Under the pieces are notes generated by a model. It worked only from the letters and a program-made list of their open reading frames with translations. It searched no databases and had not been told where the DNA came from. From positions 1 through 53,622 of the forward strand of contig NZ_JAVHLD010000019.1 in assembly GCF_031082295.1 (NCBI RefSeq): 53,622 nucleotides of DNA, in the 5' to 3' direction. Positions 25,800-34,491 of the stretch are shown one piece after another (within the stretch, counting starts at the first letter, position 1; each line of letters starts with the position of its first letter). The translations under genes and the position numbers were made by a program. This DNA comes from Humidesulfovibrio sp. Lineage in GTDB: Bacteria; Desulfobacterota; Desulfovibrionia; Desulfovibrionales; Desulfovibrionaceae.

Positions 25800-26366
25800 C
25801 TAGCCGTTGACCTTGAGCAGGGTGGGCATCCCCGTCGGGTTCTGGGCCGCGCCGAGAGCCCTCTGAATGTCCTCAACGGTAATGGCGGATGAAGTCGCGC
25901 CTTGGCTGGAGACAGTCGTGAAAGCTTGATTGCCTGCGGCGTTTCCCTGCTGAGCGCTGTTCATCATCGCATTGAAGTTGGAGTTGATCGCCTCTGTGTT
26001 GATGGTCGCACGGCCGGGCTGATTCCCACCGATAAGGTTCCCGATGTTCATGTCGGAGACGTTCACCAGCGAGCCGGTCATCTGCTCCAGCGCCCTGGGC
26101 GCCGCCATGATTTCGGCTGTGGTGGGGGGGGCGTCTTGCGCGCCGAAAATCGTCCCCGCTTTCTGAGTCTCCGCTGCCGCCTGTGGGCTTGCATTGTCAG
26201 GCAGCTTGATCTCGTCTCGTGCCATTTGCTGCAAGCCAGGATCGGTGTTGGTGGACGTTTGATCGCCTGACGTGGTCTTGGCTGGCAGGCTCGGGGGGGT
26301 GAACGCGGTGTTCAGATCCCGCGAGGCGTTCATCGGCATCATGTTGTGACTGATGTTAAGTGACAT
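25800..26366 (-). CDS. Unrecognised 188-residue protein, second gene of a sigma-28 unit
   Basis: I do not recognise this protein. It has 188 residues, no Cys, no signal peptide and no membrane segment. It is rich in Ala, Asn, Gln, Ser and Thr, with a probably disordered first ~75 residues (SLPAKTTSGDQTSTNTD) and a Met-rich start (NMMPMNAS). The C-terminal third (TVEDIQRALGAAQNP) may be helical. Such a composition is common among exported, non-folded or filament-associated proteins. GGAGGAG before the ATG at 26366 is a strong ribosome site. It lies 68 bases downstream of the tandem-repeat protein gene with no promoter of its own seen, so it is probably driven by the sigma-28 promoter at 26853-26879. 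A motility or export role is inference. Confidence 0.7.
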   Translation of the reverse strand: MSLNISHNMMPMNASRDLNTAFTPPSLPAKTTSGDQTSTNTDPGLQQMARDEIKLPDNASPQAAAETQKAGTIFGAQDAPPTTAEIMAAPRALEQMTGSLVNVSDMNIGNLIGGNQPGRATINTEAINSNFNAMMNSAQQGNAAGNQAFTTVSSQGATSSAITVEDIQRALGAAQNPTGMPTLLKVNG

Positions 26367-26434
26367 GCGTCATCTCCTCCGTAAGCCGTTCACTTGGGGG
26401 GCGAAGGGGCGCACTCCCTTTGCTGCCAGGGAGC

Positions 26435-26806
26435 TCAAACCTTGACGTTTGCCAGTGCCCCGATGGCGTCCGCATGGCCGCCAAGGACGGATTTCTGGAA
26501 GTCGTAGCTCTGGGCCATGCCGTTGTCGTGGCCCTGGCCCGAATTCATGTAGTCCAGCGTCTTGGAGACCACGGCGGCTCCGAAGGTCTGCTTGTCCATG
26601 GGCGCGTTGTCGATGGATGAGGAGCCTTGGCCGTTCATGTAGTCCAGGGTTTTGGTCACCACGGCGGCCCCGAAGGTCTGCGTGTCCATGGGCGCGGTGG
26701 CGATGTTTTGCTTCGCCTGCGCGGCCTGTTCGAGCGAGTATGAGTCGGCCCCGGAGTACTGGCTCTGGTCAAAGGCGGAAAATCCGCCGACGGGATCGAT
26801 GGCCAT
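26435..26806 (-). CDS. Tandem-repeat small protein under a sigma-28 promoter, possibly motility-related
   Basis: A 123-residue protein of unknown function with an internal duplication: residues 38-58 and 68-88 are nearly identical (APMD-T/K-QTFGAAVV-T/S-KTLDYMN), spaced exactly 30 residues. No Cys, signal peptide or membrane segment is present. Each repeat (Q..GAAVV.KTLD) loosely resembles the core helix of the short YjfB-like putative motility proteins; that is a weak recollection, not a match. The upstream sequence is a perfect sigma-28 (FliA) promoter, so expression should follow late flagellar genes. AAGGAGG lies upstream of the ATG at 26806. The 188-residue gene follows in the same unit. 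Confidence 0.75.
   Translation of the reverse strand: MAIDPVGGFSAFDQSQYSGADSYSLEQAAQAKQNIATAPMDTQTFGAAVVTKTLDYMNGQGSSSIDNAPMDKQTFGAAVVSKTLDYMNSGQGHDNGMAQSYDFQKSVLGGHADAIGALANVKV
26543..26695 (-). repeat. 90-bp-period coding duplication in the sigma-28 protein gene
   Basis: Two 63-base coding blocks (26633-26695 and 26543-26605) encode the near-identical 21-residue repeats, with the period exactly 90 bases. Only two of 21 residues differ (T/K and T/S), indicating recent duplication or strong constraint. Confidence 0.9.
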
Positions 26807-26852
26807 TTTCGTACCTCCTTGCCTGAAGATTGGATTATGCCTTCTTCGTTTC

Positions 26853-26879
26853 TTATCGGCATATCATTAAGAAACTTTA
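26853..26879 (-). promoter_or_regulatory. Perfect sigma-28 (FliA) promoter
   Basis: On the minus strand TAAAGTTT is followed after exactly 11 bases by GCCGATAA. Both halves are perfect matches to the enterobacterial sigma-28 flagellar consensus with canonical spacing. The -10 ends 46 bases upstream of the ATG of the tandem-repeat protein gene. No other full match was noticed in the window. Confidence 0.9.
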
Positions 26880-26909
26880 GGGTGGCACGAAAATATGTGC
26901 ACGCTGTGT

Positions 26910-26937
26910 TTGACAAGCGTCGTTCCTTCGATAATAC
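26910..26937 (+). promoter_or_regulatory. Sigma-70 promoter for the S1 protein gene
   Basis: A perfect TTGACA is followed after 16 bases by TAATAC, about 59 bases upstream of the ATG at 26997. It diverges from the sigma-28 promoter 30 bases away. Confidence 0.75.
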
Positions 26938-26996
26938 ACGCCCCAGGCGGATGCGTACCGCCAATATATTTGCGTTCAATCGCACAGGAGCATCAG

Positions 26997-28517
26997 ATGA
27001 CCGACCAGGCGCAGACCAACGGGGATCAGGAGCAGAGCTTCGCGGAACTTTTCGAGGCCAGCTACGCCGGACAGGGCGAGCCCTTGAACCTTGGAGATAA
27101 GATTTCCGCCCGCATCATCAGCATCGGCGCGGACAGCGTGTACTTCGACACCGGCACCAAGATCGACGGTGTGGCCGAGAAGAAGGAACTCCTTGATGCC
27201 GAGGGCAACTTCCCCTTCAAGGAAGGCGAGAGTGTCGACCTGTACGTGGTCTCCAAGACCCGCAGCGAGATCGTGCTTTCCCGCGCGCTTGCCGGAGCCG
27301 GCGGCCTGGAGATGCTCCAGAACGCCAAGGATGCCGACCTGCCCGTTGACGGACGCGTGAAGGAGACCTGCAAGGGCGGCTTCTCGGTGGAGATCATGAA
27401 CCGCCGGGCCTTCTGCCCCGTGAGCCAGATCGACGCGCGCTACGTGGAGAACCCCGAGGAGTACGTCGGCAAGACCTTCCCCTTCCTCATCACCAAGCTT
27501 GAGGAGCGCGGCCGCAACATCGTGGTGTCCCGCCGCGTGCTCATCGAGCGCGAGCGCCAGGCCGCCACCGAGGAATTCCTGGCCGCCATGAAGCCCGGCG
27601 AGGAGATCGACGGCACCGTCGTGCGCCTGGCCGATTTCGGCGCCTTCGTCGAGATCGCCCCGGGCCTGGAAGGCATGGTCCACGTGAGCGAGCTCGGCTT
27701 CGCCCGCATCGCCAAGCCGGACGAGGCCGTGAGCATGGGCGACAAGATCCGCGTCAAGGTTCTTGGCGTGGAGCCCGGCAAGAAGCCCGGCCAGCTGAAG
27801 ATCTCCCTGTCGCGCAAGCAGACCATGAGCGACCCCTGGGAAGGCGTGCAGGACAAGCTCAAGGAAGGCGAGAAGCTCACCGGAAAGGTGGTGCGCCTGG
27901 CCGACTTCGGCGCTTTTGTGGAGATTCTGCCCGGCGTCGACGGCCTCATCCACGTGAGCGAGATGAGCTACACCAAGCGCGTCAACAAGCCGAGCGAGAT
28001 GGTCCAGGTGGGCGACGAGGTCTCCGTGGTCCTGAAGGAGATCGACCCCTCCAAGCGCCGCATCTCCCTGTCCATGAAGGACGCCGAGGGCGACCCCTGG
28101 CTGGAGGCCGCCGCCAAGTACGCGCCCGGCACCCAGGTCACCGGCACGGTGGAAAAGCGCGAGACCTTCGGCATCTTCGTGACGCTGGAACCCGGCATCA
28201 CCGCGCTGCTGCCCAAGTCGCGCATGGCCGTGGCCGTCGACCCCAAGCAGTTCGACGCCCTCAAGAAGGGCGACTCCGTGACCCTGGTGGTCGAGGACTT
28301 GCGCGCTGGCGAACGCCGCATCGCCCTGTCTCCCCTTGAGGTTCGCGAGAACGCTGGCCAGGAAGGCGGCGGCGGTCGCGAGAACAGCGACTGGAAGGCC
28401 TACGCCAAGCCCGCCAAGGCCGCCAAGGGCGAGGACAAGTCCGCCTCCTCTTTCGGGGGCGGGGGCATGGGCAGCCTGGGCGACATGCTGGCCCAGGCCA
28501 TGAAGGGCAAGAAGTAA
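26997..28517 (+). CDS. rpsA: S1 RNA-binding domain protein (ribosomal protein S1-like)
   Basis: A 506-residue protein with five S1 RNA-binding repeats. They begin near residues 33 (GDKISARIIS), 115 (VDGRVKETCKGGFSVE), 202 (GEEIDGTVVRLADFGAFVE), 288 (GEKLTGKVVRLADFGAFVE) and 378 (GTQVTGTVEKRETFGIFV). Repeats 3 and 4 are the most canonical (GMVHVSEL, GLIHVSEM). Full-length S1 usually has six repeats, so this is a shorter form or an S1-like translation factor; another rpsA may exist elsewhere. The tail is Gly/Lys-rich and flexible. The frame is open 34 codons upstream, but CAGGAG six bases before the ATG at 26997 and the promoter position favour this start. Confidence 0.85.
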   Translation: MTDQAQTNGDQEQSFAELFEASYAGQGEPLNLGDKISARIISIGADSVYFDTGTKIDGVAEKKELLDAEGNFPFKEGESVDLYVVSKTRSEIVLSRALAGAGGLEMLQNAKDADLPVDGRVKETCKGGFSVEIMNRRAFCPVSQIDARYVENPEEYVGKTFPFLITKLEERGRNIVVSRRVLIERERQAATEEFLAAMKPGEEIDGTVVRLADFGAFVEIAPGLEGMVHVSELGFARIAKPDEAVSMGDKIRVKVLGVEPGKKPGQLKISLSRKQTMSDPWEGVQDKLKEGEKLTGKVVRLADFGAFVEILPGVDGLIHVSEMSYTKRVNKPSEMVQVGDEVSVVLKEIDPSKRRISLSMKDAEGDPWLEAAAKYAPGTQVTGTVEKRETFGIFVTLEPGITALLPKSRMAVAVDPKQFDALKKGDSVTLVVEDLRAGERRIALSPLEVRENAGQEGGGGRENSDWKAYAKPAKAAKGEDKSASSFGGGGMGSLGDMLAQAMKGKK

Positions 28518-28549
28518 AAAAGCTTCAACGATTCAAGTCTGAAACGAAA

Positions 28550-28570
28550 CGGGGCGGCCATTCCGCCCCG
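28550..28570. other. Perfect stem-loop between the S1 gene and ettA
   Basis: CGGGGCGG and CCGCCCCG form an eight-base perfect stem with a five-base loop, 33 bases after the S1 stop and 21 bases before the ettA ATG. Without a T-run it may be a weak terminator, a processing site or an mRNA stability element. Confidence 0.5.
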
Positions 28571-28590
28571 ACTCATTTGAGAGGTTTTCC

Positions 28591-30270
28591 ATGGCTGAGC
28601 CGACCAACAAGATCATCTATTCCATGATGAGCGTGAGCAAGTACTATGACAAGCGCCAGGTGCTGAAAGACATCTCGCTCTCCTACTTCTACGGCGCCAA
28701 GATCGGCGTGCTGGGCCTGAACGGGTCCGGCAAGAGTTCGCTCCTGAAGATCCTGGCCGGGGTGGACACGGACTTTCAGGGCAAGATCGCCCTGTCGCCC
28801 GGTTACACCATCGGCTTTTTGGAGCAGGAGCCAAAGCTCGACGAGACCAAGACCTGCCGCGAAATAGTGGCCGAGGCCGCCCAGGAGACCGTGGACCTGC
28901 TGGCCGAGTTCGAGCGCATCAACGAGAAGTTCGCCGAGCCCATGGACGACGACGCAATGCAGAAGCTCATCGACCGCCAGGCCGCCGTGCAGGAAAAGCT
29001 CGACGCACTGGACGCCTGGGACCTCGACAGCCGCCTGGAGATGGCCATGGACGCGCTGCGCTGCCCCCCGGGAGACACCCCTGTGAGCGTCATCTCCGGT
29101 GGTGAGAAGCGCCGCGTGGCCCTGTGCCGCCTGCTGCTGCAGAAACCGGACATCCTGCTGCTGGACGAGCCCACCAACCACCTGGACGCGGAGTCCGTGG
29201 CCTGGCTGGAGCACCACCTGCAGCAGTACGCGGGCACCGTCATCGCCGTGACCCACGACCGCTACTTCCTGGATAACGTTGCCGGTTGGATTCTGGAACT
29301 GGACCGCGGCCGGGGCATTCCCTGGCAGGGCAACTACTCCTCCTGGCTTGAGCAGAAGCAGAACCGCCTGGCCAACGAGGAAAAGTCCGAGACCGAACGC
29401 CAGAAGACCCTGGCCCGCGAGCTGGAGTGGATCCGCATGAGCCCGCGCGGCCGCCACGCCAAGGGCAAGGCCCGCATCAGCGCGTACGAGAACCTGCTTT
29501 CGCAGGAGAACGAGAAGCTGGCCCCGGAGCTTGAGATCTTCGTGCCCGCTGGCCCGCGCCTGGGCAACGTGGTCATCGAGGCGCAGGGGCTCAAGAAGGC
29601 CTTCGGCGACAACATGCTCGTGGACGGCATCAACTTCATCCTGCCCCCGGGCGCCATCGTCGGGATCATCGGCCCCAACGGCGCGGGCAAGACCACGCTC
29701 TTCCGCATGATTACCGGCAAGGAGAAACCCGACGCGGGCACGCTGAAGATCGGCGAGACCGTGAAGCTGGCCTATGTGGACCAGGACCGCTCGCTCGACC
29801 CGGACAAGACCGTGTTCGACGTCATCTCCGGCGGCAACGACATGATCAAGCTGGGCAACCGCGAGGTCCACGCGCGCGGCTACATCGGCAAGTTCAACAT
29901 CACCGGCAGCGACCAGCAGAAGAAGGTCGGCGTGCTCTCCGGCGGCGAGCGCAACCGCGTGCACCTGGCGGCCATGCTCAAGGAAGGCGCCAACGTGCTG
30001 CTGCTTGACGAACCCACCAACGACCTAGACGTGAACACCATGCGCGCGCTTGAAGACGCCCTGGTGAACTTCGCGGGCTGCGTGCTGGTCATCAGCCACG
30101 ACCGCTGGTTCCTGGACCGCATCGCCACGCACATCCTGGCCTTTGAGGGCGACTCCCAGGTAACCCTGTTCGACGGCAACTGGAGCGAGTACGAGGCCGA
30201 CCGCAAGGCCCGCCTGGGCACCGCCGCCGACCAGCCGCACCGCATCAAGTACCGCCACCTGACCCGCTAG
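28591..30270 (+). CDS. ettA: Energy-dependent translational throttle protein EttA (ABC-F)
   Basis: A 559-residue ABC-F ATPase with two nucleotide-binding domains and no membrane segments. Walker A motifs are GLNGSGKSS near residue 45 and GPNGAGKTT near 363. The signature motifs are [11 protein letters not shown] and [11 protein letters not shown], and both Walker B segments read LLDEPTN. The arm insertion and the charged linker ([14 protein letters not shown] near 270) match EttA, which binds the ribosomal E site and gates the first elongation step by ATP/ADP ratio. The length is typical (about 555). A strong terminator follows. Confidence 0.95.
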   Translation: MAEPTNKIIYSMMSVSKYYDKRQVLKDISLSYFYGAKIGVLGLNGSGKSSLLKILAGVDTDFQGKIALSPGYTIGFLEQEPKLDETKTCREIVAEAAQETVDLLAEFERINEKFAEPMDDDAMQKLIDRQAAVQEKLDALDAWDLDSRLEMAMDALRCPPGDTPVSVISGGEKRRVALCRLLLQKPDILLLDEPTNHLDAESVAWLEHHLQQYAGTVIAVTHDRYFLDNVAGWILELDRGRGIPWQGNYSSWLEQKQNRLANEEKSETERQKTLARELEWIRMSPRGRHAKGKARISAYENLLSQENEKLAPELEIFVPAGPRLGNVVIEAQGLKKAFGDNMLVDGINFILPPGAIVGIIGPNGAGKTTLFRMITGKEKPDAGTLKIGETVKLAYVDQDRSLDPDKTVFDVISGGNDMIKLGNREVHARGYIGKFNITGSDQQKKVGVLSGGERNRVHLAAMLKEGANVLLLDEPTNDLDVNTMRALEDALVNFAGCVLVISHDRWFLDRIATHILAFEGDSQVTLFDGNWSEYEADRKARLGTAADQPHRIKYRHLTR

Positions 30271-30310
30271 GCGCGCACCGGCGGCGACCGCCGCCCATTC
30301 GCACAACGAG

Positions 30311-30346
30311 AGGCCCATCCTGGTTCACAGGGTGGGCCTTTGTTCT
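30311..30346 (+). terminator. Intrinsic terminator after ettA
   Basis: A 12-base stem (AGGCCCATCCTG with CAGGGTGGGCCT, one wobble) and five-base loop are followed by TTGTTCTT. Confidence 0.85.
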
Positions 30347-30471
30347 TGAGCACAAGGCGAGAGTGGGGTAGCTTTCCCAAACTGAAATTTTAGTGCATTT
30401 GTGTGGTTGCTTGACGGCGCCTGCTGTTTCATCAACGTCGCGGGATCACAAGTCCTGCCAGGGGGGGGAGC

Positions 30472-31227
30472 ATGCTCAAACCATCCATTCTTGTCGGCAT
30501 CCTGTTGTTTGCGCTTTGCCTGCCCGTCGCGGGCCTGGCCCAATCCGGCAGCTCTCCCGCCAAGCAGGCGGATGCCCTGCCCACCGACAAAGGCGACCTC
30601 GTCATCACGTTTCTGGGCCACGGCACCCTCATGTTCCAGTGGGACGGCAAGGTGGTCCACGTAGACCCCTGGACCAGCCAGGGAGAGTACTCGGCCTTGC
30701 CCAAGGCCGACCTCATCCTCGTGACCCACGAGCACCGAGACCATCTGGACGCCGCCGCCATCAAGGCCGTGAGCAAGCCCGGCACGATCATCGGCTCGTC
30801 CAACAAGGCCTCTGCCACGCTGGCCGACGCGGTGGTGCTCAAGAACGGCGACACCAAGGAGCTTGCGGGCATTCTTGTGGACGCCGTGCCGGCCTACAAC
30901 ATCGAACACATGCGTTCGCCCGGCAACCCGTTTCACCCCAAAGGGCAGGGCAACGGCTACGTGTTGCACTTCGGGAAAACACGCGTCTACGTTGCGGGCG
31001 ACACAGAGGTCGTCCCGGAGATGGCGGCCCTCAAGGGCGTTGATGTGGCCTTCCTGCCCGTGAACCTGCCCTACACAATGACGCCCTTCATGCTCGTCGA
31101 CGCGGCCAGGATGATCCAGCCCAAGATTCTGTATCCCTACCACACGGGTGACACGGACATGGACAAGCTCGCGGCCCTGCTGAAAGCCCTGCCCGGCGTG
31201 GAGACGCGCATTCGGCCCATGAAGTAG
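30472..31227 (+). CDS. Exported metallo-beta-lactamase-fold hydrolase (UlaG-like)
   Basis: A 251-residue protein with an N-terminal signal peptide (hydrophobic residues 5-22, probable cleavage after GLA), so it acts in the periplasm. The metal motif THEHRDHL places H86, H88, D90 and H91. A later AGDTEVVPEM gives the bridging Asp and YPYHTGDT the last His. The layout (FLGHGTLMFQWDGKVVHVDPW) matches the UlaG/RomA-like L-ascorbate-lactonase branch rather than true beta-lactamases. The substrate is unknown. A run of G before the ATG forms the ribosome site. The glycosyltransferase gene starts 31 bases after the stop and may share its transcript. Confidence 0.8.
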   Translation: MLKPSILVGILLFALCLPVAGLAQSGSSPAKQADALPTDKGDLVITFLGHGTLMFQWDGKVVHVDPWTSQGEYSALPKADLILVTHEHRDHLDAAAIKAVSKPGTIIGSSNKASATLADAVVLKNGDTKELAGILVDAVPAYNIEHMRSPGNPFHPKGQGNGYVLHFGKTRVYVAGDTEVVPEMAALKGVDVAFLPVNLPYTMTPFMLVDAARMIQPKILYPYHTGDTDMDKLAALLKALPGVETRIRPMK

Positions 31228-31258
31228 CCCCAGGCAGCGTGAAAACATCGGAGCGTTG

Positions 31259-32944
31259 ATGACGGATCCCACAGCCTTGAACACCCTTGGCGTCTGGAGC
31301 GCGCTGCCACCCATGGCCCGGCGGGCCTTGGCTCGCGGCTCCGTTGGCCGCGACCACCTTGTGGGTCTGTCGGCGCAGCTTCTGCCGCTCGTCGCGCCTG
31401 CCGATCCCTCCGCCCGCGCCCTCCTGGGGCGGCTCATCCAGGATTTGCTTGCCTCTGCCTGGGCCGCCAACCCCCTGGATGGCGACCTCGCGAGGCTGAA
31501 CTCCGGCCAGCTTTGGACGGGCTGCCCCAGCCTGCCGGAGAACGTCGTCGATACGCTCAAGGCCGTGTCCAACTTCTGGCGGCCGCCCGGAGCCTCCGAT
31601 CCCTGGTGGACCTTGCCGGGGGACGCCCAGGGGGTGGTGGAGCGCCGGAGCATGCTGCTGGCCCGCCTGAAAGCCGAGCCCAAGAACCTGTACTGGAAGG
31701 CCGAGGCCTGGTCTTTTGCGTGGCCGCGCGCCGACTGGGACCTGGCGGATGCGCTTCTGCGGCCAGAGGCCTGGCCCAGGACGCTGACACCGTTGCGGCT
31801 GCAAGCCACGGCTCAGGCTCTGCTGGCCCGTGGCGAGGCCGGAGACGCGCTGGCGATGCTCTACGGCCTTGGCGCGTTCTTTCCGGACGGCTGCCCCGGC
31901 CTGCGTGCCGAGTGCCTGCTGCGTCTGGGCCGGGAGTCCGAGGCTGTAGAACTGCTGGCCGCATCTGTGGCGAAGGCCCCCTGGCGCACCAGCCAGCTCT
32001 TGCGCCTGTCCGATCTGGTCAGCGGCGCGGCAACGGCGCGCGCGGTCGTTCGCGGCAGTGTCGGCGTGCTGCTGTACACCTGGAACAAGGCCAAAGAGCT
32101 GGACGAGACCCTGGCCTCGCTGGCGGCCTCGGATGTTTTCGGCGCAGGGCAGGGCGCGCATCTATGGGTGTTGGACAATGGCAGCGCCGACGCCACTCCC
32201 CAGGTCCTTGAAGCCTGGAAGGGGCGGCTTGGCGAGGGGCTGAGCGTTGTGCGCCTGCCTGTGAACGTTGGCGCACCGGCGGCGCGCAACTGGCTGCTGT
32301 CCATGCCCGACGTGCGCAACCGGGAGTATCTGGTCTTCCTCGACGACGACGTCACTTTGCCCGCCGACTGGCTGGGGCGGCTGGGAGCCGCGGCCGAGCG
32401 CTTTCCCGAGGCCTCCGTCTGGGGGTGCCGGGTGGTGGACGAGGCCAACGCGCTTGTCGTCCAGAGCGTGGACTACACGCCCCAGGCCGCCAGGGCGGAC
32501 AGCGACGGCGGACAGCCCATGTCCCTGCCCACGTTGCACCAGGGCCAGCCGGACCTGGGCCAGTTCGCCTACCTGCGGCCCTGCGTCAGCGTCACCGGCT
32601 GTTGCCACCTGCTGCGCACGGCTGACATCGACCGCACCGGCGGTTTCGACATCCGCTTCTCGCCATCGCAATACGACGATCTTGAGCGTGACCTGCGCGT
32701 CTTTCTGGGCGGTGGGCATGCCGTGTACCAGGGGCATCTGGTCATCGGGCACAAGCGCAGCAGCGGCCAAGTGGCCGAGCGCAGCCCGGCGGAGCTTGGC
32801 AATGCCACGGCCAACACGCACAAGCTTCTGACAAAGCACCCCGCGTCCGAACTCGCGCGCCTGTGCGAGGAAGGCGAGGCATTGCTTGAGCGGGACATGG
32901 AGCGCCGCCTCGGCGAGCTTCAGGATACCTTGAACGGAAACTGA
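31259..32944 (+). CDS. Family 2 glycosyltransferase with a ~260-residue N-terminal extension
   Basis: A 561-residue protein. The GT-A domain starts near residue 265 (SVGVLLYTWNKAKELDETL), followed by VLDNGSADATPQVL, VNVGAPAARN and the nucleotide-sugar/metal motif LDDDV at 361-365 (Asp 362-364). The acceptor-side region runs to ~500. Residues 1-260 were not recognised; they are Leu/Ala-rich and helical, with tetratricopeptide-like spacing in 170-235 (ALLARGEAGDALAML). It probably transfers a sugar to a surface polysaccharide or a protein. The ATG at 31259 is chosen over an adjacent TTG because GGAG is suitably placed. No other glycan genes are nearby. Confidence 0.8.
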   Translation: MTDPTALNTLGVWSALPPMARRALARGSVGRDHLVGLSAQLLPLVAPADPSARALLGRLIQDLLASAWAANPLDGDLARLNSGQLWTGCPSLPENVVDTLKAVSNFWRPPGASDPWWTLPGDAQGVVERRSMLLARLKAEPKNLYWKAEAWSFAWPRADWDLADALLRPEAWPRTLTPLRLQATAQALLARGEAGDALAMLYGLGAFFPDGCPGLRAECLLRLGRESEAVELLAASVAKAPWRTSQLLRLSDLVSGAATARAVVRGSVGVLLYTWNKAKELDETLASLAASDVFGAGQGAHLWVLDNGSADATPQVLEAWKGRLGEGLSVVRLPVNVGAPAARNWLLSMPDVRNREYLVFLDDDVTLPADWLGRLGAAAERFPEASVWGCRVVDEANALVVQSVDYTPQAARADSDGGQPMSLPTLHQGQPDLGQFAYLRPCVSVTGCCHLLRTADIDRTGGFDIRFSPSQYDDLERDLRVFLGGGHAVYQGHLVIGHKRSSGQVAERSPAELGNATANTHKLLTKHPASELARLCEEGEALLERDMERRLGELQDTLNGN

Positions 32945-33089
32945 CCTGCGCCTCTCCTGGACGCTCCCGGCCCTCGGCAGCGGAGCGCCATGAATCAATC
33001 TGGAAGAGCATCGCAGCTGAAAGGCGAGCGGCATGCCGGCGTGCGGGACGTTTCCGCCGCCGCCTGGCGTGTGGTGCGCAAGGTGGGGG

Positions 33090-34310
33090 CTAGGAATCGG
33101 CGCGGGAGGCGGCATGTTCGGCGCGGAAACAGTAGCCGACAGGCTGGGTGCGGCCTTCGATGAGGGCCATGAGGGTCTTCTGGTTTTCAATGGATGAGAG
33201 CTGGAACGAGAGCCCCATCTGGTAGTTGCCGTCGCCGGTGCTGCTGACGCGGCTCACCTGCGCGTTGACCGGAAGCCGGATGCCAAGGACGTTGTCCGTG
33301 AGCATCAGCTCGATGTTCGTGGCCCGAGGCACTGGCCTGTCGGCAATGCAGAGCAGGCCGCCGAAGCTGATGTCGCGGGCCATGGCCTGGATTTGGCTCT
33401 TGGCGTCGCGCAGGCGCAACGGCAGCGGGTCGGACAGGGTGTAGCGGGTCTGGCTGCGCTGGTGGTCGCTGAAGGGTCGGACGCTGTTGCGCTTGACCTT
33501 GGCCTGGTAGAGGGCCTGATCGGCCCGCTGAACCAGGGAGGCCATGTCCAGGGCATCGGTGGGGAAGCAGGCAAGCCCGATGCTCACGGTTATTGGGGGC
33601 AGTTCCTGCCCGGCGAAGACGATGGCGTGGTGCTCCATCGCCTGGCGGATGCGTTCGGCAACGCCAACAGCCTCCTCACGTGTGGTCTGCGGCAGGATGA
33701 GCGCGAATTCCTCGCCGCCGTAGCGCACAATGGTGTCGAGCAGGCGAGCGGTGTCGCCGAGTTCATGGGCGATGTCGCGCAGGGCCTGGTCTCCGGCGGA
33801 GTGGCCATAGGTGTCGTTGAAGTCCTTGAAGTGGTCAAGGTCGAGCATGAGCAGGGTGAACGGTTGGCCGAAGCGGCGAAAGCGTTCCATCTCCTTCGGA
33901 ACTTCCTGGTTGAAGGCGCGACGGTTGGAGAGCCCGGTCAGTTCGTCCTTGTAGGCGCTTTCCTCCCGCTGGCGAAGGAGGTTCACCTCCACCAGGATGG
34001 GATCGCTCAGCATGGGGTTCACCTGCATGAAGTAGTCGCACATGGCGGTGACCAGGCTGATGTTGCGGCCCAGGGCTTGGCACAGGCCTTCCTGGTGGTC
34101 GAGCACATCCAGCATGGTGTCCTTGGCTTCACCGGGAGAGAGCTCCAGGCGGGTCAAGCGGTACAGGGCTTCGGTGTAGATTTCGTCGCCAGCATCCCGC
34201 GCAAGACTTTCCCACAGCTGTCGGCTCAGGGTGCAATTGTTCCTGGCGCGCTTGAGAAGTTCATTCAAACGCCCGGAAGAATCCTTAAGCAGCTCGCGCG
34301 TACTGGCCAT
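33090..34310 (-). CDS. Diguanylate cyclase with C-terminal PilZ domain
   Basis: A 406-residue cytoplasmic protein. Residues 1-115 are helical and unrecognised. The GGDEF domain (about 118-278) starts KDELTGLSNRRAFN and has the active site GGEEF at 198-202. The inhibitory I-site RLLD (189-192) lies exactly five residues before it, so product inhibition is expected. A PilZ domain follows: RSQTR (285-289) and ARDISFGG (DxSxxG, 313-318), a c-di-GMP receptor. It should make c-di-GMP and also bind it. AT-rich upstream DNA holds a strong promoter and a palindrome. The ribosome site is weak. Confidence 0.9.
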   Translation of the reverse strand: MASTRELLKDSSGRLNELLKRARNNCTLSRQLWESLARDAGDEIYTEALYRLTRLELSPGEAKDTMLDVLDHQEGLCQALGRNISLVTAMCDYFMQVNPMLSDPILVEVNLLRQREESAYKDELTGLSNRRAFNQEVPKEMERFRRFGQPFTLLMLDLDHFKDFNDTYGHSAGDQALRDIAHELGDTARLLDTIVRYGGEEFALILPQTTREEAVGVAERIRQAMEHHAIVFAGQELPPITVSIGLACFPTDALDMASLVQRADQALYQAKVKRNSVRPFSDHQRSQTRYTLSDPLPLRLRDAKSQIQAMARDISFGGLLCIADRPVPRATNIELMLTDNVLGIRLPVNAQVSRVSSTGDGNYQMGLSFQLSSIENQKTLMALIEGRTQPVGYCFRAEHAASRADS

Positions 34311-34334
34311 GAAAATATAACCTACTGTATTTGT

Positions 34335-34348
34335 TCGATTAATATCGA
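34335..34348. repeat. Palindrome in the leader of the diguanylate cyclase gene
   Basis: TCGAT-TAAT-ATCGA lies about 14-27 bases downstream of the expected start of transcription and 25 bases upstream of the ATG. It could be an operator for a repressor. Confidence 0.45.
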
Positions 34349-34368
34349 CGGATTCTATTTGATGCTAA

Positions 34369-34397
34369 AATATATCTATTGAAGATGCGCGTGTCAA
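34369..34397 (-). promoter_or_regulatory. Strong sigma-70 promoter for the diguanylate cyclase gene
   Basis: On the minus strand a perfect TTGACA and TATATT are separated by 17 bases, in an AT-rich island that contrasts with the surrounding GC-rich DNA. Confidence 0.75.
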
Positions 34398-34491
34398 CGG
34401 TAATGCAAGAAATTTGTGCGCTTGACTGATCGCCTTGCCGGATGCACAGAAGAATTGACGTGAAATCACCCGATGATCCGAGAGGAATGCC

